Part shown: piece by piece, positions 19,816 through 28,045 of the stretch
How positions within the stretch are numbered: the first letter of the stretch is position 1
Layout of the letters: every line of letters begins with the position of its first letter
Assembly: GCA_027064585.1 (NCBI GenBank)
Contig: JAMOPI010000031.1
Location: 17,032-81,031 of the forward strand
Length of the DNA: 64,000 nucleotides
Origin: Candidatus Desulfofervidaceae bacterium
GTDB lineage: Bacteria; Desulfobacterota; Desulfofervidia; Desulfofervidales; Desulfofervidaceae
Direction: 5' to 3'
The notes under the pieces: generated by a model
The model's input: the letters and a program-made list of their open reading frames with translations, nothing else
Databases searched by the model: none
What the model was told of the DNA's origin: nothing
Made by a program: the position numbers and the translations under genes

Positions 19816-20040
19816 TCATAACTCAAGTTTGATCTTTCCCACTTCTCCTCTCTGTTTGGTTTCTTTGCCGTAATAGACAATTCTTTTTATCAAAAGGTGA
19901 AGTAAGTCATATTTCTCTTCAGGTGTAAGGTGTTCAAATACATCTTTGAAATATTTGAAATTTGCCTTAAGGGTTTTAGCATTTAAACAGTTAATTCCTG
20001 CTTCATTTATTTTATTTATTTTAAATTCAATTTTTACGAT
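19816..20040 (-). pseudogene. C-terminal remnant of a second serine recombinase
   Basis: The minus-strand frame ends at the stop 19816-19818 and reads FEHLTPEEKYDLLHLLIKR followed by a beta-rich tail GKIKLEL. This is the usual C-terminal end of large serine recombinases, with EFKINKINEAGINC further upstream. No catalytic domain is present. It converges on the island recombinase and differs from it in sequence, so it marks an older, separate integration event. Confidence 0.65.
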
Positions 20041-20205
20041 AAAATTTTACTGTAAAACACAAAATATTTTGTTCATGAACTGATTCGTCTATGTTTTGAA
20101 TAACTCCTCAAACCCTAAAAATTTTTAAATGTGTCTTTTAAGCTTTTTCTTTTACTTTTTCTCTTATTTTTTACTTCAGCCAAAATACTCTTTCCCTCTC
20201 TCACT

Positions 20206-20298
20206 ATTAATGGGAGCATTTTTTATCCGACATTAACTTTTAAGACCCATGCAACTTTGGCGCTGCAAAAATGTTGGGTCTTTAATGACCCCATTAAT
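20206..20298 (-). other. Nested inverted repeats at the end of the hybrid kinase gene
   Basis: The outer pair ATTAATGGG/CCCATTAAT (20206-20214, 20290-20298) encloses an inner pair AAGACCCA/TGGGTCTT (20242-20249, 20275-20282). It overlaps the kinase stop codon. It could end the kinase transcript although no U-run follows. No known riboswitch was recognised. Confidence 0.35.
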
Positions 20299-21790
20299 AA
20301 CTATCTGTTAAGGCCTTTTCTAGCATTTCGGCCAGCTTATTTATTTTGATAGGCTTTTCTAGTACAGCCACAACGTCCTCGCCCCAATCTTTCTTCCAAC
20401 CTGAGGATAATGGATAACCAGTCATTAATACTATTTTTACTTTTCCTCCTTGTTCTTTTAACTTTTTGATTAATTCTATCCCATTCATTTTAGGCATGAC
20501 TAAATCAGCAATAACAAGGCAGATTTTATCTTTGTATTGGGCATAAACTTTAAGAGCTTCTTCTCCATTATGGGCAGTAATAGTCTGATACCCAAGGTTT
20601 TCTAACATTAACTTTATAACCTCCAGTGGTGTCCTCTCATCTTCTACTACAAGAATTAACTTCCCCTTCCCTTTCCCTATTTCTATTTCGTTTTTTTTAG
20701 AAATAGTATCCTCTTTCTCCCTTTTGCTAAAGGTAGGAAGATAAATAATAAAGCTTGTTCCTTCTCCAACTTTTGTCTTCACATCAATAAACCCATTATG
20801 TTGCTTGATAATCCCATACACCTGTGCCAATCCCAGTCCAGAACCTTTGCCTGGTTCTTTGGTGGTAAAAAAGGGTTCAAAGATGTGGGGAAGCACTTCT
20901 GGTGGAATACCACAGCCGGTGTCTGCTACTTCTATGACAACCCACCTTCCTGCTTTCATCTGAGGAAAAGGTGGGGATCGATCAGGTTTAAATTCAATTT
21001 GATAAAGCTTCACCGTAATCTTTCCCTTTCCGGGAATAGCATCCTTCGCATTTATGATTAAGTTCATAAGGACATCCTGCATCTGTACTAAATCAGCTTT
21101 AACCCAATATTCTCCCGGCTCAATAGAAAGTTCTATTTCTATAGTCTCAGGAATGAGATTACGAAACAGTCTCAATGTTTCTTTTAAAAAGGACGCCAAG
21201 TTAAGAGGCTTTTGCTCAGAGGGAGATTTACGACTAAAGTCTAGGATCTGCCGTATAAGTTTGGCCGCCCGTTCTCCTTGGACGACAATGTTTTCTAAAA
21301 GGGTTTTGGCCTCAGGGGGAATATCTTGGCGCAGTTGCAAAAGTTGGGTATAGCCTAATATGCTGGTAAGAATATTATTAAAGTCATGAGCAATTCCAGC
21401 TGCTAGCTGGCCTATAGCAGCCAAACGTTCTCCCTGCTGTAATTTCTCCTGAAGTTCCCTCTCTTTAGTAATATCTCTTATAACCAACACCCAACCCTCT
21501 ATTTTGGCTTTTAAAGAATGACCGCTAATAGCAAATAATCTCCGTTGAGGAGATTTAACTTCAATTTCATAAGGCCTACCCTCTGCTGTTGCCTTCAGGA
21601 TGTCTTTAACAGAATGGCCACCTAGGAAAAGCATTTCTGTTTGCGAAGTACAATTAAGAGCAGATAGATACTCATCTGCCCTAGCGTTGGTAAGAATTGG
21701 ACGAAAGTTTTTATTTAGTACTAGCACTCCTTCATTAGTGCTGTCAAGCACAGCTCTTAAAAAGCTCTTATTTACGAATGTTGCTTCCAT
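20294..21790 (-). CDS. PAS sensor histidine kinase with C-terminal receiver
   Basis: Cytoplasmic hybrid kinase of 498 aa without membrane segments. A PAS domain (about 8-110) is followed by the H-box IAHDFNNILTSILGY (His135), the N-box NAKDAIPGKGK, G-boxes ADTGCGIPPE and GKGSGLGLAQVYG, then a receiver with DER near 375 and phospho-Asp about 429 in IADLVMPKMNG. The HDFNN motif defines the HisKA subgroup often paired with sigma-54 regulators. It is a lone gene; the NtrC-type regulator at 25.9-27.2 kb could be a partner, but nothing here shows it. Confidence 0.93.
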   Translation of the reverse strand: MEATFVNKSFLRAVLDSTNEGVLVLNKNFRPILTNARADEYLSALNCTSQTEMLFLGGHSVKDILKATAEGRPYEIEVKSPQRRLFAISGHSLKAKIEGWVLVIRDITKERELQEKLQQGERLAAIGQLAAGIAHDFNNILTSILGYTQLLQLRQDIPPEAKTLLENIVVQGERAAKLIRQILDFSRKSPSEQKPLNLASFLKETLRLFRNLIPETIEIELSIEPGEYWVKADLVQMQDVLMNLIINAKDAIPGKGKITVKLYQIEFKPDRSPPFPQMKAGRWVVIEVADTGCGIPPEVLPHIFEPFFTTKEPGKGSGLGLAQVYGIIKQHNGFIDVKTKVGEGTSFIIYLPTFSKREKEDTISKKNEIEIGKGKGKLILVVEDERTPLEVIKLMLENLGYQTITAHNGEEALKVYAQYKDKICLVIADLVMPKMNGIELIKKLKEQGGKVKIVLMTGYPLSSGWKKDWGEDVVAVLEKPIKINKLAEMLEKALTDSY

Positions 21791-21865
21791 AGTGTAAACT
21801 TAAAAGAAAGGGTTTACTTTCTTATACCATTTGTTTTTTCTAGATGCAAGAAAGTTCTCCAATTT

Positions 21866-22415
21866 CAGATCCGTAATTACCCTACAAGAAACCCGCAAGT
21901 GTGTTAAAACAATTTTAAAAAACACATGTTCACCTCAAAGATGAAAAACACACTCACGGGATAAGAACAAGAATTAAACTAAGACGAGCTATTTTGCATT
22001 TATTTTAGAAAAGACTTACGAAATTATCATTTCCTAAACAGGTTTAGTTTTATTTGGTGAGTTTGTTTATGGACTAAGGCTTAATCAAAGAACAGATAAA
22101 TATTTGCCTCCACCCAAAAGTGGTAGAGGATACAAACCGAAAGATCTTGTTTTACCCTTGTACTCATGGTAGGCAGTGTCCTGTCCCCTCTTTTGGAGAT
22201 AGAGGTGTCCCCCAAATGGGGCATCTACAAATTGATTAATACTAAATCTGTTTCTCTTCATGGTTGTTCCCTTTAATCCCAATCCAAAAAATGGGGATCA
22301 ATCCAGTTTTTAAGACTTGTCGTAAGAAATCTCTTATAGATAGAACTTCTACCTTTCTCTCTTAATTTGCCCTTACTAAAAATACCCTTATTCAAAAATC
22401 AATCGCGGATTTTGA
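21866..22415 (+). mobile_element. IS1380-like remnant (copy B)
   Basis: The left terminal repeat ATCCGTAATT (21868-) and right terminal repeat (22399-22415) match copy A. The leader stem CCCGCAAGTGTG/CACACTCACGGG is followed by a transposase N-terminus, LVLFGEFVYGLRLNQR and GRGYKPKDLVLPLYS, which supports the IS1380 family. In-frame stops (for example in the segment before TGLVLFGEF) show it is dead. Most of the transposase is deleted. The remainder up to tRNA-Sec holds no gene. Confidence 0.7.
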
Positions 22416-22468
22416 AAAGGAAAATGGAGTTGAAAGAAGTACTTTTGTTTGGTATATCTAGAAAAGTG

Positions 22469-22566
22469 TGGCGGAAGCGCATGGGAATCGAACCCACCAC
22501 GGACACCTCTCCGTGCCCGTCACTGGATTTGAAGTCCAGGGGCCCCACCAGGGACCGTCCGCTTCC
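22469..22566 (-). tRNA. selC: tRNA-Sec (TCA)
   Basis: 98 nt with all marks of selenocysteine tRNA: long acceptor stem GGAAGCG/CGCTTCC, six-pair D-stem GGTCCC/GGGGCC with loop TGGT, anticodon loop CTTCAAA (TCA at 22530-22532), long variable arm CACGGAGAGGTGTCCGTG, T-loop TTCGATT, and encoded GCCA end. The organism therefore decodes UGA as selenocysteine. The hydrogenase at the right edge of the window is a matching client. Confidence 0.97.
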
Positions 22567-22576
22567 GCGGAGTATA

Positions 22577-22605
22577 ATAATATTACGCTTGACTGAGGTT
22601 GTCAA
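22577..22605 (-). promoter_or_regulatory. Promoter of tRNA-Sec
   Basis: On the minus strand TTGACA (22600-22605) and TATTAT (22577-22582) are spaced by 17 bases, placing initiation a few bases upstream of the mature 5' end at 22566. The -35 element overlaps the leader of the divergent ispH-ubiA gene. Confidence 0.75.
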
Positions 22606-22607
22606 TC

Positions 22608-24308
22608 GTGAGAATCATTTTAGCACAAAAGGCAGGGTTTTGTATGGGAGTTAAAAGGGCCGTAGAATTGGTCTTTAAAACGGCCCGCCAATATAAAAAT
22701 AGGCCAGTATTTACCCTTGGCCCTATCATTCATAATCCACAAGTATTGGAACTTTTGGAAAAACAGGGAGTGCATATCCTTAAACGGCCCGAAGAGGCCC
22801 CACCAGGCAGTGTGGTTGTCATTCGGGCCCATGGTGTCCCTCCCCAGGTAAAGGACATACTAAAGAAAAGAGAAGTTAAGGTAATAGACGCTACGTGCCC
22901 TAGAGTCATTAAGGTACAACTCATCATACGTAAATTTTTTAAAAAAGGATATAAGGTCATCATTATAGGCGAAAAGGACCATCCAGAAGTAAAAGGGCTT
23001 ATGGGATATGCAGATAACCAGGCATGGATTATTTCCACGCCAGAGGAGATAGAAAATTTACCTCCGGCAGAAGCCGTTTTGGTTGTGGCCCAGACGACTC
23101 AGAACGAAAAGTTATTTAAGGAAATGGCTGAAAGGATTAAAGGCCGCTATCAGGAAGTAAAGGTCTTTAACACTATTTGTAATGCTACCCATAACCGCCA
23201 AGAAGAAGTAAGGCGTCTGGCCAAGCTGGTCGATGTCTTTGTCGTCGTAGGGGGTAAAATCAGTGGCAATACAAGACGACTGGCACAGATTGCCCAAAGT
23301 TGTGGTGTTAAAACATACCATATTGAAACCGAAGACGAATTGCCGGCGGAAGAGATTAAGCAGTTTAATACCATTGCCGTAACGGCAGGGGCCTCTACCC
23401 CTTACTGGCTAATCCGCCGGGTTGTTTACCGTTTAGAAGAAATCCTAGCCAGTAAGACTCCCTTTTGGTGGCGCATCTTATATACCTGGTTAAAGGTCTT
23501 ACTCTCTACAAACTTTTGGGCAGCCTTAGCCGGAGCATCTTTAACAGTATTGGGTTGTCGGTTAAGCGGGATAAAAATAAATGAGGCCCCTTTCATTACC
23601 TTCTTTTACCTTTGGGCCATGCATTTATTGAATCATTTGACAGATTTAAAGACAACCTCCTTAACCGACCCCACGCGTTTTGCCTTTTTTTCTCGCCATC
23701 GTCTTCTTTTTATTACCATTGGCATTGTCTGCATTTTTTTTGCCCTCTTTCTTAGCCTCCGTCGCCCATTAGCCTTTATGTTTATTTTATCCTTGACCGG
23801 ACTAGGACTTATCTATAATGTAGAAATTCCCTTTTTTAAAATAAAGTTTAAAAACCTACCTGGTTCTAAAACTATATTAGTGCCCCTCACTTGGGGCATA
23901 TTAGGAAGTTTCTTACCCTGGTTTTTAAAAGGCATATTCGTTATTCCTCCTTCTACCTTTTTGATCCTTTTATATCTCTCTACCCTAGCCTTCATTCGGA
24001 CTTGTTGCTATGATTTATTGGACATTCAAGGAGACCAAATGGTAGGCAAGGAAACCCTGCCTATCGTCCTTGGCGAAAAAACCAGTTTTAGATTGCTTTA
24101 TATTCTTATCTTAGGGCTCAGTTTGGCAAGTATTTGGCTAGTTTATATATATAATTTTCCAGCTATTATTCTAGCTAATGCGATTATTTTGATCGGTTTC
24201 CTTATCTATCTTTGGCAGGTAGAACATAAACACCTAAGGCCTGGTGTTTTATCTGATGCCCTAGTAGATGGAGGATTAATCTTGATGGGATTCTTAAGCC
24301 TACTATGA
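22608..24308 (+). CDS. ispH: IspH (HMBPP reductase) fused to a UbiA-type prenyltransferase
   Basis: Residues 1-285 are IspH: cysteines for the [4Fe-4S] cluster in AGFCMGV, DATCPRV and NTICNATHNRQ, plus VIRAHGVPP. It makes IPP/DMAPP. Residues ~290-566 form a membrane domain with about eight helices and the two Asp-rich UbiA motifs: NHLTDLKTTSLTD and YDLLDIQGD. The frame is continuous with no internal stop, and the junction (about SKTPFWWRILYTW) has no good internal start. GTG at 22608 with GAGG upstream is preferred over TTG at 22599, giving the usual MRIILAQKAGFC start. The UbiA substrate is unknown. Confidence 0.9.
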   Translation: MRIILAQKAGFCMGVKRAVELVFKTARQYKNRPVFTLGPIIHNPQVLELLEKQGVHILKRPEEAPPGSVVVIRAHGVPPQVKDILKKREVKVIDATCPRVIKVQLIIRKFFKKGYKVIIIGEKDHPEVKGLMGYADNQAWIISTPEEIENLPPAEAVLVVAQTTQNEKLFKEMAERIKGRYQEVKVFNTICNATHNRQEEVRRLAKLVDVFVVVGGKISGNTRRLAQIAQSCGVKTYHIETEDELPAEEIKQFNTIAVTAGASTPYWLIRRVVYRLEEILASKTPFWWRILYTWLKVLLSTNFWAALAGASLTVLGCRLSGIKINEAPFITFFYLWAMHLLNHLTDLKTTSLTDPTRFAFFSRHRLLFITIGIVCIFFALFLSLRRPLAFMFILSLTGLGLIYNVEIPFFKIKFKNLPGSKTILVPLTWGILGSFLPWFLKGIFVIPPSTFLILLYLSTLAFIRTCCYDLLDIQGDQMVGKETLPIVLGEKTSFRLLYILILGLSLASIWLVYIYNFPAIILANAIILIGFLIYLWQVEHKHLRPGVLSDALVDGGLILMGFLSLL

Positions 24309-24565
24309 GTAAGGTTATTCCCTTTCCTAAAAAGAGAAAGAATAAGGTAGAAAATGAATCTGCGTGGGTAGTCTTACATAAAACCCCTCTTGTGTATGAA
24401 GCTCATCTTATCTGTGGATTGTTAAAGACATACGGTATTCCCCACTACTTAGAATGCCTTAAACATCTTCCACATCCAGTTTCATCCAGTCAGTTGGGAG
24501 AGTATATTATCTGGGTATCCCGGGACTGGTTCAAGATCGCCAAGGCGGTAATTGATAGTAACTAA
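24305..24565 (+). CDS. DUF2007-like small protein
   Basis: 86 aa, overlapping the ispH-ubiA stop by 4 bases. WVVLHKTPLVYEAHLICGLLKTYGIPHYLE has the DUF2007 pattern (a strand, a helix that 'acquires' a left/right path, then a GIP turn), and the tail WVSRDWFKIAKAVI fits. DUF2007 proteins are called putative signal transducing proteins, with no proven role. Confidence 0.7.
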   Translation: MSKVIPFPKKRKNKVENESAWVVLHKTPLVYEAHLICGLLKTYGIPHYLECLKHLPHPVSSSQLGEYIIWVSRDWFKIAKAVIDSN

Positions 24566-24585
24566 TAACTGGTGGGTAGTGAGTA

Positions 24586-25422
24586 ATGAAGGTCAGCGTG
24601 ATCATTCCCACCTACAACCGGGTCCATTTTTTAAAGGAGGCAATAGATTCAGTATTAAGCCAGACTTACCCTCATTTTGAGCTTTTAATCGTAGATGACG
24701 GTTCAGAAGACAAAACAGAGGCTCTTGTAAGAAGTTATCAAGATAAAAGAATTAGATATCTTTTCATACCCCACCAAGGGGTAAGTAAGGCCCGTAATGT
24801 TGGTGTCAAAGAGGCCAAGGCTGAACTGATTGCCTTTTTGGACTCAGATGACCTCTGGTTGCCGAGAAAGCTAGAGGTGCAAGTAAACTTTTTTCAAAAA
24901 CGGCCGGATGCCCTTATTTGTCAGACTGAGGAAATCTGGATTCGCTACGGTAGACGTGTCAATCCTAAAAAATATCACAAAAAACCCTCAGGTATGATAT
25001 TTAAAGAGAGCCTAAGGCGGTGTCTCATCAGTCCTTCGGCGGTGATGATGCGCAGGGAATTGTTTGAACGTGTAGGCCTTTTTGATGAAGGTATGCCTGC
25101 CTGTGAAGACTATGACATGTGGCTGCGGGTTACAGTTAGGCATCCAGTTTACCTTTTACCTGAACCGCTGGTGATCAAACGAGGCGGACATCCTGATCAG
25201 CTCTCTCGGAGTATTCCAGCTCTGGATAAGTGGCGTATTAAGGCAATTGTGAAGATTTTAAACAATGGCACCTTAACACCTGAACAAAGGACTCTGGCCT
25301 TAGAAGAACTTGTTTATAAAACACAAATTTACGGCCAGGGCTGTCTAAAGAGAAAAAAATACAATGAAGCCCTTTTTTACCTTACCCTCCCAGAAACGCA
25401 TTATCTGAGCTGGATAATTTAA
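24586..25422 (+). CDS. Family 2 glycosyltransferase
   Basis: GT-A enzyme of 278 aa. The nucleotide-sugar site VSVIIPTYNRVHFLKEAIDS, the first Asp in LLIVDDGSED and the DXD-like FLDSDDLWLP are intact, followed by MPACEDYDMWLR as acceptor motif. No membrane segment, so it acts on the cytoplasmic face. It probably transfers a sugar to LPS or another surface glycan; the substrate cannot be told from sequence. It sits 20 bases after the DUF2007-like gene. Confidence 0.92.
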   Translation: MKVSVIIPTYNRVHFLKEAIDSVLSQTYPHFELLIVDDGSEDKTEALVRSYQDKRIRYLFIPHQGVSKARNVGVKEAKAELIAFLDSDDLWLPRKLEVQVNFFQKRPDALICQTEEIWIRYGRRVNPKKYHKKPSGMIFKESLRRCLISPSAVMMRRELFERVGLFDEGMPACEDYDMWLRVTVRHPVYLLPEPLVIKRGGHPDQLSRSIPALDKWRIKAIVKILNNGTLTPEQRTLALEELVYKTQIYGQGCLKRKKYNEALFYLTLPETHYLSWII

Positions 25423-25428
25423 AAAAAT

Positions 25429-25842
25429 TTACACCGCTGCCTTAATCTTTTCTCCTATTTCCTTAATCTTTTCCATATCTCCAGGTACAGGCTCCCACCG
25501 AGAAACCTTAAGCCCATCGTTTTCCCATCTAGGGACAAGATGAATGTGCAGATGTGGTACAACCTGACCAGCCGCCTTTTTATTGAGTTGAATAATGGTC
25601 AAGCCATCGGGATTTAATGCCTTTTTAATGGCATTAGCTACTTTTTGTGCCACTTTGATAGCAGCCGCTAGATCTTCTGGGTCAATTTCAAAGATAGTTT
25701 CAGCGTGTTTTTTGGGAATGACTAAGGTATGACCATCATTAAGAGGATTGATATCCATAAAGGCCAGCACACGTTCGTCTTCATATACCTTTACCGCTGG
25801 GATCTCTCCGTTAACTATCTTACAAAAGATACAATCAGCCAT
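25429..25842 (-). CDS. HIT family nucleotide hydrolase/transferase
   Basis: Histidine-triad protein of 137 aa. CIFCKIVNGEIPA opens the HINT-type zinc site (two Cys), and the triad HLHIHLVPRW is intact. It hydrolyses adenosine phosphoramidates or related nucleotides. A strong AAAGGAGGT precedes the ATG. It converges with the glycosyltransferase, six bases apart. Confidence 0.95.
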   Translation of the reverse strand: MADCIFCKIVNGEIPAVKVYEDERVLAFMDINPLNDGHTLVIPKKHAETIFEIDPEDLAAAIKVAQKVANAIKKALNPDGLTIIQLNKKAAGQVVPHLHIHLVPRWENDGLKVSRWEPVPGDMEKIKEIGEKIKAAV

Positions 25843-25900
25843 TTTTTACCTCCTTTTTTGTTAGATTTTAATTCCGTTTTAAGTACAAGTCAAATAAAGG

Positions 25901-27238
25901 CTAAAGCCCATATTCTTTGATCTTATACTGCAGGCTGCGCAAAGAAATGCCAAGTAGTTCGGCCGCCTTTTTCCGATGTCCACCTGTCTTTTTAAGGGCA
26001 AGTTTTATGGCTTCTCTTTCTAATTCTTTCAGATTGACTGAGGGAAGAGAAGGCACATCTAAACTAGGAGATGGCTTTGTTCCAAGGGGTGGTAGGATAA
26101 GCTTATCTTTGTGACGGGAAAGAATAAGGCTTCTTTCAAGTACATTCTGCAGCTCCCGCACATTACCAGGCCAGTCATAAGACATAAGGGTGTTTATCAC
26201 TTCATCAGAAAGGATTGGTGGGGTCATATTTTGTTGCCGGGCCAGTTTCTGCACAAGGTATTTGGCCAAGGCAGGAATGGCCTCTTTCCGGCTGCGCAAG
26301 GGAGGCAGAGTAATAGGAAAGACATTAAGGCGATAAAAGAGGTCTTCCCTAAACCGTTTTTCCTTTACGGCTGCCTCTAGATCCTGGTTGGTCGCTGCAA
26401 TCAAGCGGGTATTAGTATGAAGGGTAGTTATACCCCCTAAGCGTTCAAATGTCCTTTCTTGTAAAACGCGTAGCAATTTTGCCTGCGCGGTCAAGGGCAT
26501 CTCGGCAATCTCATCTAAAAAGAGCGTGCCCTTATCGGCCAGTTCAAACTTACCTGGTTTGGCCTTTATCGCCCCAGTAAAAGCACCTTTTTCATAACCA
26601 AAAAGCTCGGCTTCAATTAAGTTTTCTGGTAAGGCCGCACAATTTACCTCTATAAACGGCCCTTTGCGTTGGCTCAATTGATGAATAATTTTGGCCACTA
26701 CGCCCTTGCCTGTGCCACTTTCACCTAACAGCAATACCGTTGCCTCGGTTGGGGCCACTTGTTTGACTAATTCCCAGACTTCTTCTATACCTTTAAATAC
26801 AATTTCAAGGGGGGGTAATTCTTCCCACTGGGCCTCTTTTAAGGCAAGATTTTCCTGCCGTAAGCAAAACTGTTTATAGGCCTTTTTGACTACGGTGCGG
26901 AGCTGGTCAGGACTATCTAAAGGTTTGGTCAGGTAATCTATGGCCCCTTGTTTCATAGCCTCTACCGCTGAGCCAATAGAACCAAAGGCCGTAATGACCA
27001 TGCAGTCTATCTCTGGCCATTTTCTCTTTATTTCTCTCAAGAGATCAAGACCGCTCATACCAGGCATCTTTAGGTCGGTAATAACCAAGTGGGGAGAAAA
27101 AAGATCTATCTTCTTTAAGGCCTCTTTGCCACCTGCGGCCGTTTCTACTTTATAGCCTTCATCTTTTAAAATGTCTTGCAAAAGGCGGGCAAAATCTATT
27201 TCATCGTCTACAACCAAAATGCGAAAATTCTTAGTCAT
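25901..27238 (-). CDS. NtrC-family sigma-54-dependent response regulator
   Basis: 445 aa with a receiver (Asp55 in ITDLKMPG), an AAA+ domain (Walker [18 protein letters not shown] loop that contacts sigma-54, Walker [12 protein letters not shown]) and a Fis-type helix-turn-helix ([20 protein letters not shown]). It activates sigma-54 promoters; rpoN is in this window. No kinase is adjacent. Candidate partners are the kinases at 20294-21790 and 42866-44152. The only sigma-54-like promoter noticed in the window is that of the 42.9-45.8 kb operon. Confidence 0.95.
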   Translation of the reverse strand: MTKNFRILVVDDEIDFARLLQDILKDEGYKVETAAGGKEALKKIDLFSPHLVITDLKMPGMSGLDLLREIKRKWPEIDCMVITAFGSIGSAVEAMKQGAIDYLTKPLDSPDQLRTVVKKAYKQFCLRQENLALKEAQWEELPPLEIVFKGIEEVWELVKQVAPTEATVLLLGESGTGKGVVAKIIHQLSQRKGPFIEVNCAALPENLIEAELFGYEKGAFTGAIKAKPGKFELADKGTLFLDEIAEMPLTAQAKLLRVLQERTFERLGGITTLHTNTRLIAATNQDLEAAVKEKRFREDLFYRLNVFPITLPPLRSRKEAIPALAKYLVQKLARQQNMTPPILSDEVINTLMSYDWPGNVRELQNVLERSLILSRHKDKLILPPLGTKPSPSLDVPSLPSVNLKELEREAIKLALKKTGGHRKKAAELLGISLRSLQYKIKEYGL

Positions 27239-27241
27239 GAC

Positions 27242-28033
27242 TTAAAGCAATCCCCGGTAATATCCCCCATCGGCGGCAATCACAAGGCCGGTGAGATAAC
27301 TTGCCTTTTCTGAGGCCAAAAAGACCACCAGATTGGTAATCTCTTCAGGATCAGCCAGACGGCCAAGAGGAATTTGTCTTTCCCAGCCTTGAAAGGCTTC
27401 TTCCACAGAGATGCCCTTTTGTTTGGCAATATTTTCGGCCAGGGCCTTCACCCGCTCGGTTAAGGTATAGCCAGGGCAGACACTATTTACAAGAATATTA
27501 TCCTTGGCCACCTCATCGGCCAGGGTCTTTGTCCAGCCCACCACAGCCGCTCGGATACTGTTTGACAAAATTAGGCGTTCAATGGGCTGCTTGACCGAAA
27601 TAGAGGTCATAGTGATAATACGTCCCCACTTTTGTTTTTGCATATAGGGAATGGCTTCCCAGGCCATGTTCAAGGCACTCATTAAGGTAAGGTGAAAGGC
27701 CTCCTCCCACATCTTGGGATTGGTCTCAGCAAAATAGGCAGGTGGTGGCCCTCCGGCATTGGTTACCAAGATGTGCACTGTCCCCCATTTTTGCGCCGCC
27801 TGCTTGACAAAACCCCTTGCTTCACTCTCTTTAAACACATCGGCCACTATTGGTAAAACCTCACTACCCGTTTGGGCGGCAATCTCGGCGGCTGTTTTTT
27901 CTAATTGTCCTTTGTTACGGGCACAAATGGCCACTTTTGCTCCTTCTCTAGCCAGCCCTAAGGCAATGGCCTTACCAATCCCCTTACTTGCCCCAGCGAC
28001 AACGGCAATTTTATCTTTTAGGCCTAATTCCAT
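27242..28033 (-). CDS. SDR family oxidoreductase with atypical active site
   Basis: 263 aa Rossmann protein. VVAGASKGIGKAIA is the NAD(P) site, and the catalytic Ser is in MTSISVKQPI. Where classical SDRs have YxxxK, this protein reads SNSIRAAVVGW, with Tyr and Lys missing. This resembles the 'BKR-like' SDR subgroup that lacks a perfect catalytic tetrad. Annotation as 3-oxoacyl-ACP reductase would be unsafe. It lies 3 bases upstream of the NtrC-type regulator and 12 bases after pepA. Confidence 0.85.
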   Translation of the reverse strand: MELGLKDKIAVVAGASKGIGKAIALGLAREGAKVAICARNKGQLEKTAAEIAAQTGSEVLPIVADVFKESEARGFVKQAAQKWGTVHILVTNAGGPPPAYFAETNPKMWEEAFHLTLMSALNMAWEAIPYMQKQKWGRIITMTSISVKQPIERLILSNSIRAAVVGWTKTLADEVAKDNILVNSVCPGYTLTERVKALAENIAKQKGISVEEAFQGWERQIPLGRLADPEEITNLVVFLASEKASYLTGLVIAADGGYYRGLL

Positions 28034-28045
28034 AAGACAGCCCCT

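Larger units (their letters stand above)
18218..19832 (+). pseudogene. Large serine recombinase, broken by a frameshift and an in-frame TAG
   Basis: The N-terminal catalytic domain starts at 18218 (VVRCAVYTRVSTENQ, nucleophile Ser in the RVS motif) and runs to KINRLTRS. At about 18515-18535 the frame shifts, and the sequence continues in the third frame as DFYYLIEFFDKYNVELVAVTQ. A TAG at 18750-18752 replaces the Tyr expected in GYDYDPE. The rest carries the recombinase domain, a zinc ribbon (CGYCGSN...CTRIQH), a coiled coil and the tail, which crosses the att core at 19759. Integration enzyme of the island, now dead. Confidence 0.9.

Noticed and set aside
20242..20282. Riboswitch (c-di-GMP-like) before the region at 20.3 kb
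   Set aside because: The ACCCATGCAACTTTGGCG segment looked suggestive, but the conserved GEMM core (GGCAAACC, GACGCAAAGCC) is absent and it lies at the end, not the start, of a gene.
20131..20349. 72-aa open frame next to the hybrid kinase gene
   Set aside because: Low-complexity (L/F-rich) translation, overlaps the kinase 3' end, no ribosome site of note and no recognisable family.
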